From Microbacterium sp. Marseille-Q6648 (GTDB lineage Bacteria; Actinomycetota; Actinomycetes; Actinomycetales; Microbacteriaceae): a DNA stretch of 64,000 bases. Every line of letters begins with the position of its first letter. Positions within the stretch are counted from its first letter, which is position 1. This document shows, piece by piece, positions 62,432 through 64,000 of this stretch. The notes under the pieces are model-generated. The model ran no database searches. It was not told the DNA's origin and saw nothing but the letters and a program-made list of their open reading frames with translations. A program made the position numbers and the translations under genes. The stretch lies in NCBI RefSeq assembly GCF_943181415.1, contig NZ_CALPBZ010000005.1, positions 1 to 64,000 on the forward strand. The letters are read 5' to 3'.

Positions 62432-63715
62432 ATGAACGCGAAGAAGATCCTCGTCGCATCGGCGACGTTGGCGATCGGCGCACTCGCCCTGAGCGGTTGC
62501 GCGGGCGGGTCCGGCGACAGCGCGGACGGCCAGAGCATGACCCTCTGGCACAACTCCACGACCGGACCGGGGCAGGAGTTCTGGGAGCAGACGGTGGCCG
62601 ATTTCGAGGCCGAGAACCCCGACGTCACGATCGAGATCCAGTCGCTGCAGAACGAAGAGCTCGACGGCAAGCTGCAGACCGCGCTGAACTCCGGCGACGC
62701 GCCCGACATCTTCCTGCAGCGCGGCGGGGGCAAGATGGCCGCGATGGTCGAGGCCGGTCAGCTCAAGGACCTCACAGACGTGCTGTCCGACACCGCCACC
62801 AGCGAGATCCCCGAGGGCTCGTTCCGCGCCAACACGATCGACGGCAGCGTCTACGCGATGCCGGTGGCCGTGCTGCCGGGCGGCATCTTCTACAGCCAGG
62901 ACCTCTTCGACGAGGCGGGCATCGAGGAGACCCCGGCCACGATCGACGAGCTCGAGGACGCTGTCGAGGCCTTGAAGGCCACCGACGTCGCCCCGATCGC
63001 CCTGGGCGGCAAGGACGCCTGGCCCGCCGCGCACTGGTACTACTTCTTCGCGCTGCGCGCCTGCAGCCCGGAGACCATGGCCGACGCCGCCGCCGAGATG
63101 AACTTCGAGGACCCGTGCTGGCTGGAGGCGGCGGAGAACCTCCAGAGCTTCGCCGACACCGAGCCGTACAACGACGGATTCCTCACCACCTCCGCACAGC
63201 AGGGCGCCGGATCGTCCGCCGGACTCCTCGCCAACCGCCAGGCGGCCATGGAACTCATGGGCGCCTGGAACCCGGGCGTCATCGCGTCGCTCACGCCCGA
63301 CCAGGAGCCGCTGCCCGACCTCGGCTGGTTCCCGTTCCCGGAGGTCCCCGGCGGCGAGGGCGAGCCCGGCTCGATCCTCGGCGGCGTGGACGGCTACTCG
63401 TGCTCGGTCGACGCACCCGACGCGTGCGTCGACTTCCTGAACTACCTCGCCACGTCGGACGTGCAGGAGAACTACTACGCGGCCTTCAACGCTCCCCCGG
63501 TGAACACAGTCGCGCAGGAAGCGGTCACCGAGCCGTACCTCCAGCAGATCCTCGAGGCCTACAACGCCGCACCCTACGTGTCGCAGTGGCTCGACACGGT
63601 CTACGGCCTGAACGTCGGCAACGCCCTGAACGTGGCGGTCGTCGACCTGCTCGCCGGCAACAGCGGGCCCGACCAGCTGGTCGAGGCCGTCAACACCGCC
63701 GCGGCGAAGGGATAG
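62432..63715 (+). CDS. Carbohydrate ABC transporter substrate-binding lipoprotein
   Basis: This 427-residue extracellular sugar-binding protein has the lipobox LSGC (Cys23). After it come MTLWHNSTTGPGQEFW, the family-1 signature LNSGDAPDIFLQRGGGKMAAMVEAGQLKDLT, a YAMPVAVLPGGIFYSQDLF segment and the C-terminal SCSVDAPDACVDFLNYL block. The ATG at 62432 is chosen; an in-frame TTG at 62423 is possible, since the AGGAG lies nearer to it. It heads the second importer operon and is divergent from the LacI gene, which probably controls it. No ATPase is seen before the window ends. Confidence 0.92.
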   Translation: MNAKKILVASATLAIGALALSGCAGGSGDSADGQSMTLWHNSTTGPGQEFWEQTVADFEAENPDVTIEIQSLQNEELDGKLQTALNSGDAPDIFLQRGGGKMAAMVEAGQLKDLTDVLSDTATSEIPEGSFRANTIDGSVYAMPVAVLPGGIFYSQDLFDEAGIEETPATIDELEDAVEALKATDVAPIALGGKDAWPAAHWYYFFALRACSPETMADAAAEMNFEDPCWLEAAENLQSFADTEPYNDGFLTTSAQQGAGSSAGLLANRQAAMELMGAWNPGVIASLTPDQEPLPDLGWFPFPEVPGGEGEPGSILGGVDGYSCSVDAPDACVDFLNYLATSDVQENYYAAFNAPPVNTVAQEAVTEPYLQQILEAYNAAPYVSQWLDTVYGLNVGNALNVAVVDLLAGNSGPDQLVEAVNTAAAKG

Positions 63716-63725
63716 GACCACTCGC

Positions 63726-64000
63726 ATGCGTGTCCGCGAGAACTCGCTGACGGAGACCTCCACTCCTGCCGAGCTCGCGCAGCACGAGGGGGGCGGCGTC
63801 AGCGCGTCGCCCCCCTCGGTGCGGCGGCGACGGAAGGGTCTGGGATGGGGCGGCCGCCTGGAGGTCGCCCTGCTGGTGGGCCCCGCCCTCCTGGTCTTCC
63901 TCGGCTTCGTGATCTTCCCCGTCGTCGCCGCCGCCTACTACGGCTTCTTCAACTGGCAGGGCTACGGCGTGCCGACGAACTTCGTCGGCTTCAACAACTA
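63726..64000 (+). CDS. Sugar ABC transporter permease, N-terminal part (runs off window)
   Basis: The first 91 codons or so are visible. They encode a hydrophilic basic leader (PSVRRRRKGLGWGGR) and the first membrane segment (LEVALLVGPALLVFLGFVIFPVVAAAYYGFF), followed by NWQGYGVPTNFVGFNN as in MalF-type permeases. The ATG lies 10 nt after the binding-protein stop, so it is co-transcribed. The rest lies beyond the window. Confidence 0.88.
   Translation, partial: MRVRENSLTETSTPAELAQHEGGGVSASPPSVRRRRKGLGWGGRLEVALLVGPALLVFLGFVIFPVVAAAYYGFFNWQGYGVPTNFVGFNN

Overview
The window looks like chromosome of a high-GC Gram-positive actinobacterium, most likely of the family Microbacteriaceae (Microbacterium-like). 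This rests on the high-GC coding style, GTG and TTG starts, a 16S-23S spacer without tRNA, an Actinobacterial Holin-X type protein, carbohydrate ABC transporters with no dedicated ATPase, and a small protein (48460-48786) whose sequence I associate with this family. The genus is an inference.

Layout. 1-5580: a complete rRNA operon on the minus strand (16S, 23S, 5S), with its promoter at about 5554-5581, a processing stem bracketing the 23S, and a strong terminator at 14-47. 5823-8132: a small flavin/F420-fold oxidoreductase, a Lrp/AsnC regulator, and a divergent PLP-dependent sulfur amino acid enzyme. 8215-46752: one uninterrupted minus-strand reading frame of 12,845 codons. It encodes a secreted mosaic giant: export signal, coiled coil, metzincin-like zinc protease motif, beta-helix-like and ZU5-like segments, about 30 copies of a roughly 140-residue beta module interrupted by an FG-GAP (integrin-type) block, Ig-like repeats, two RTX calcium-binding arrays flanking Calx-beta-like repeats, two concanavalin-like domains and a Pro/Glu tail. 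46900-48786: on the same strand, a beta-helix lipoprotein and two small proteins. 48913-50094: a zinc alcohol dehydrogenase.

50272-53523: a sugar ABC importer (binding lipoprotein and two permeases). 53603-53938: a small unknown protein, then a bidirectional terminator. 54009-55748: a three-gene membrane-stress-like operon (DUF3618, Holin-X, helical one-TM protein). 55871-58177: rhodanese sulfurtransferase, DUF72 protein and macrodomain hydrolase. 58191-62319: overlapping Gfo/Idh/MocA-ThuA-Gfo/Idh/MocA genes and a LacI regulator. 62432-64000: a second sugar ABC importer, cut by the window edge.

The right half is a carbohydrate uptake and oxidation neighbourhood: LacI probably controls the second importer and perhaps the Gfo/ThuA operon. 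The left half is dominated by the giant protein, whose architecture suggests a calcium-stabilised extracellular adhesin or matrix fibre. I could not run searches; family assignments come from motifs read in the translations.
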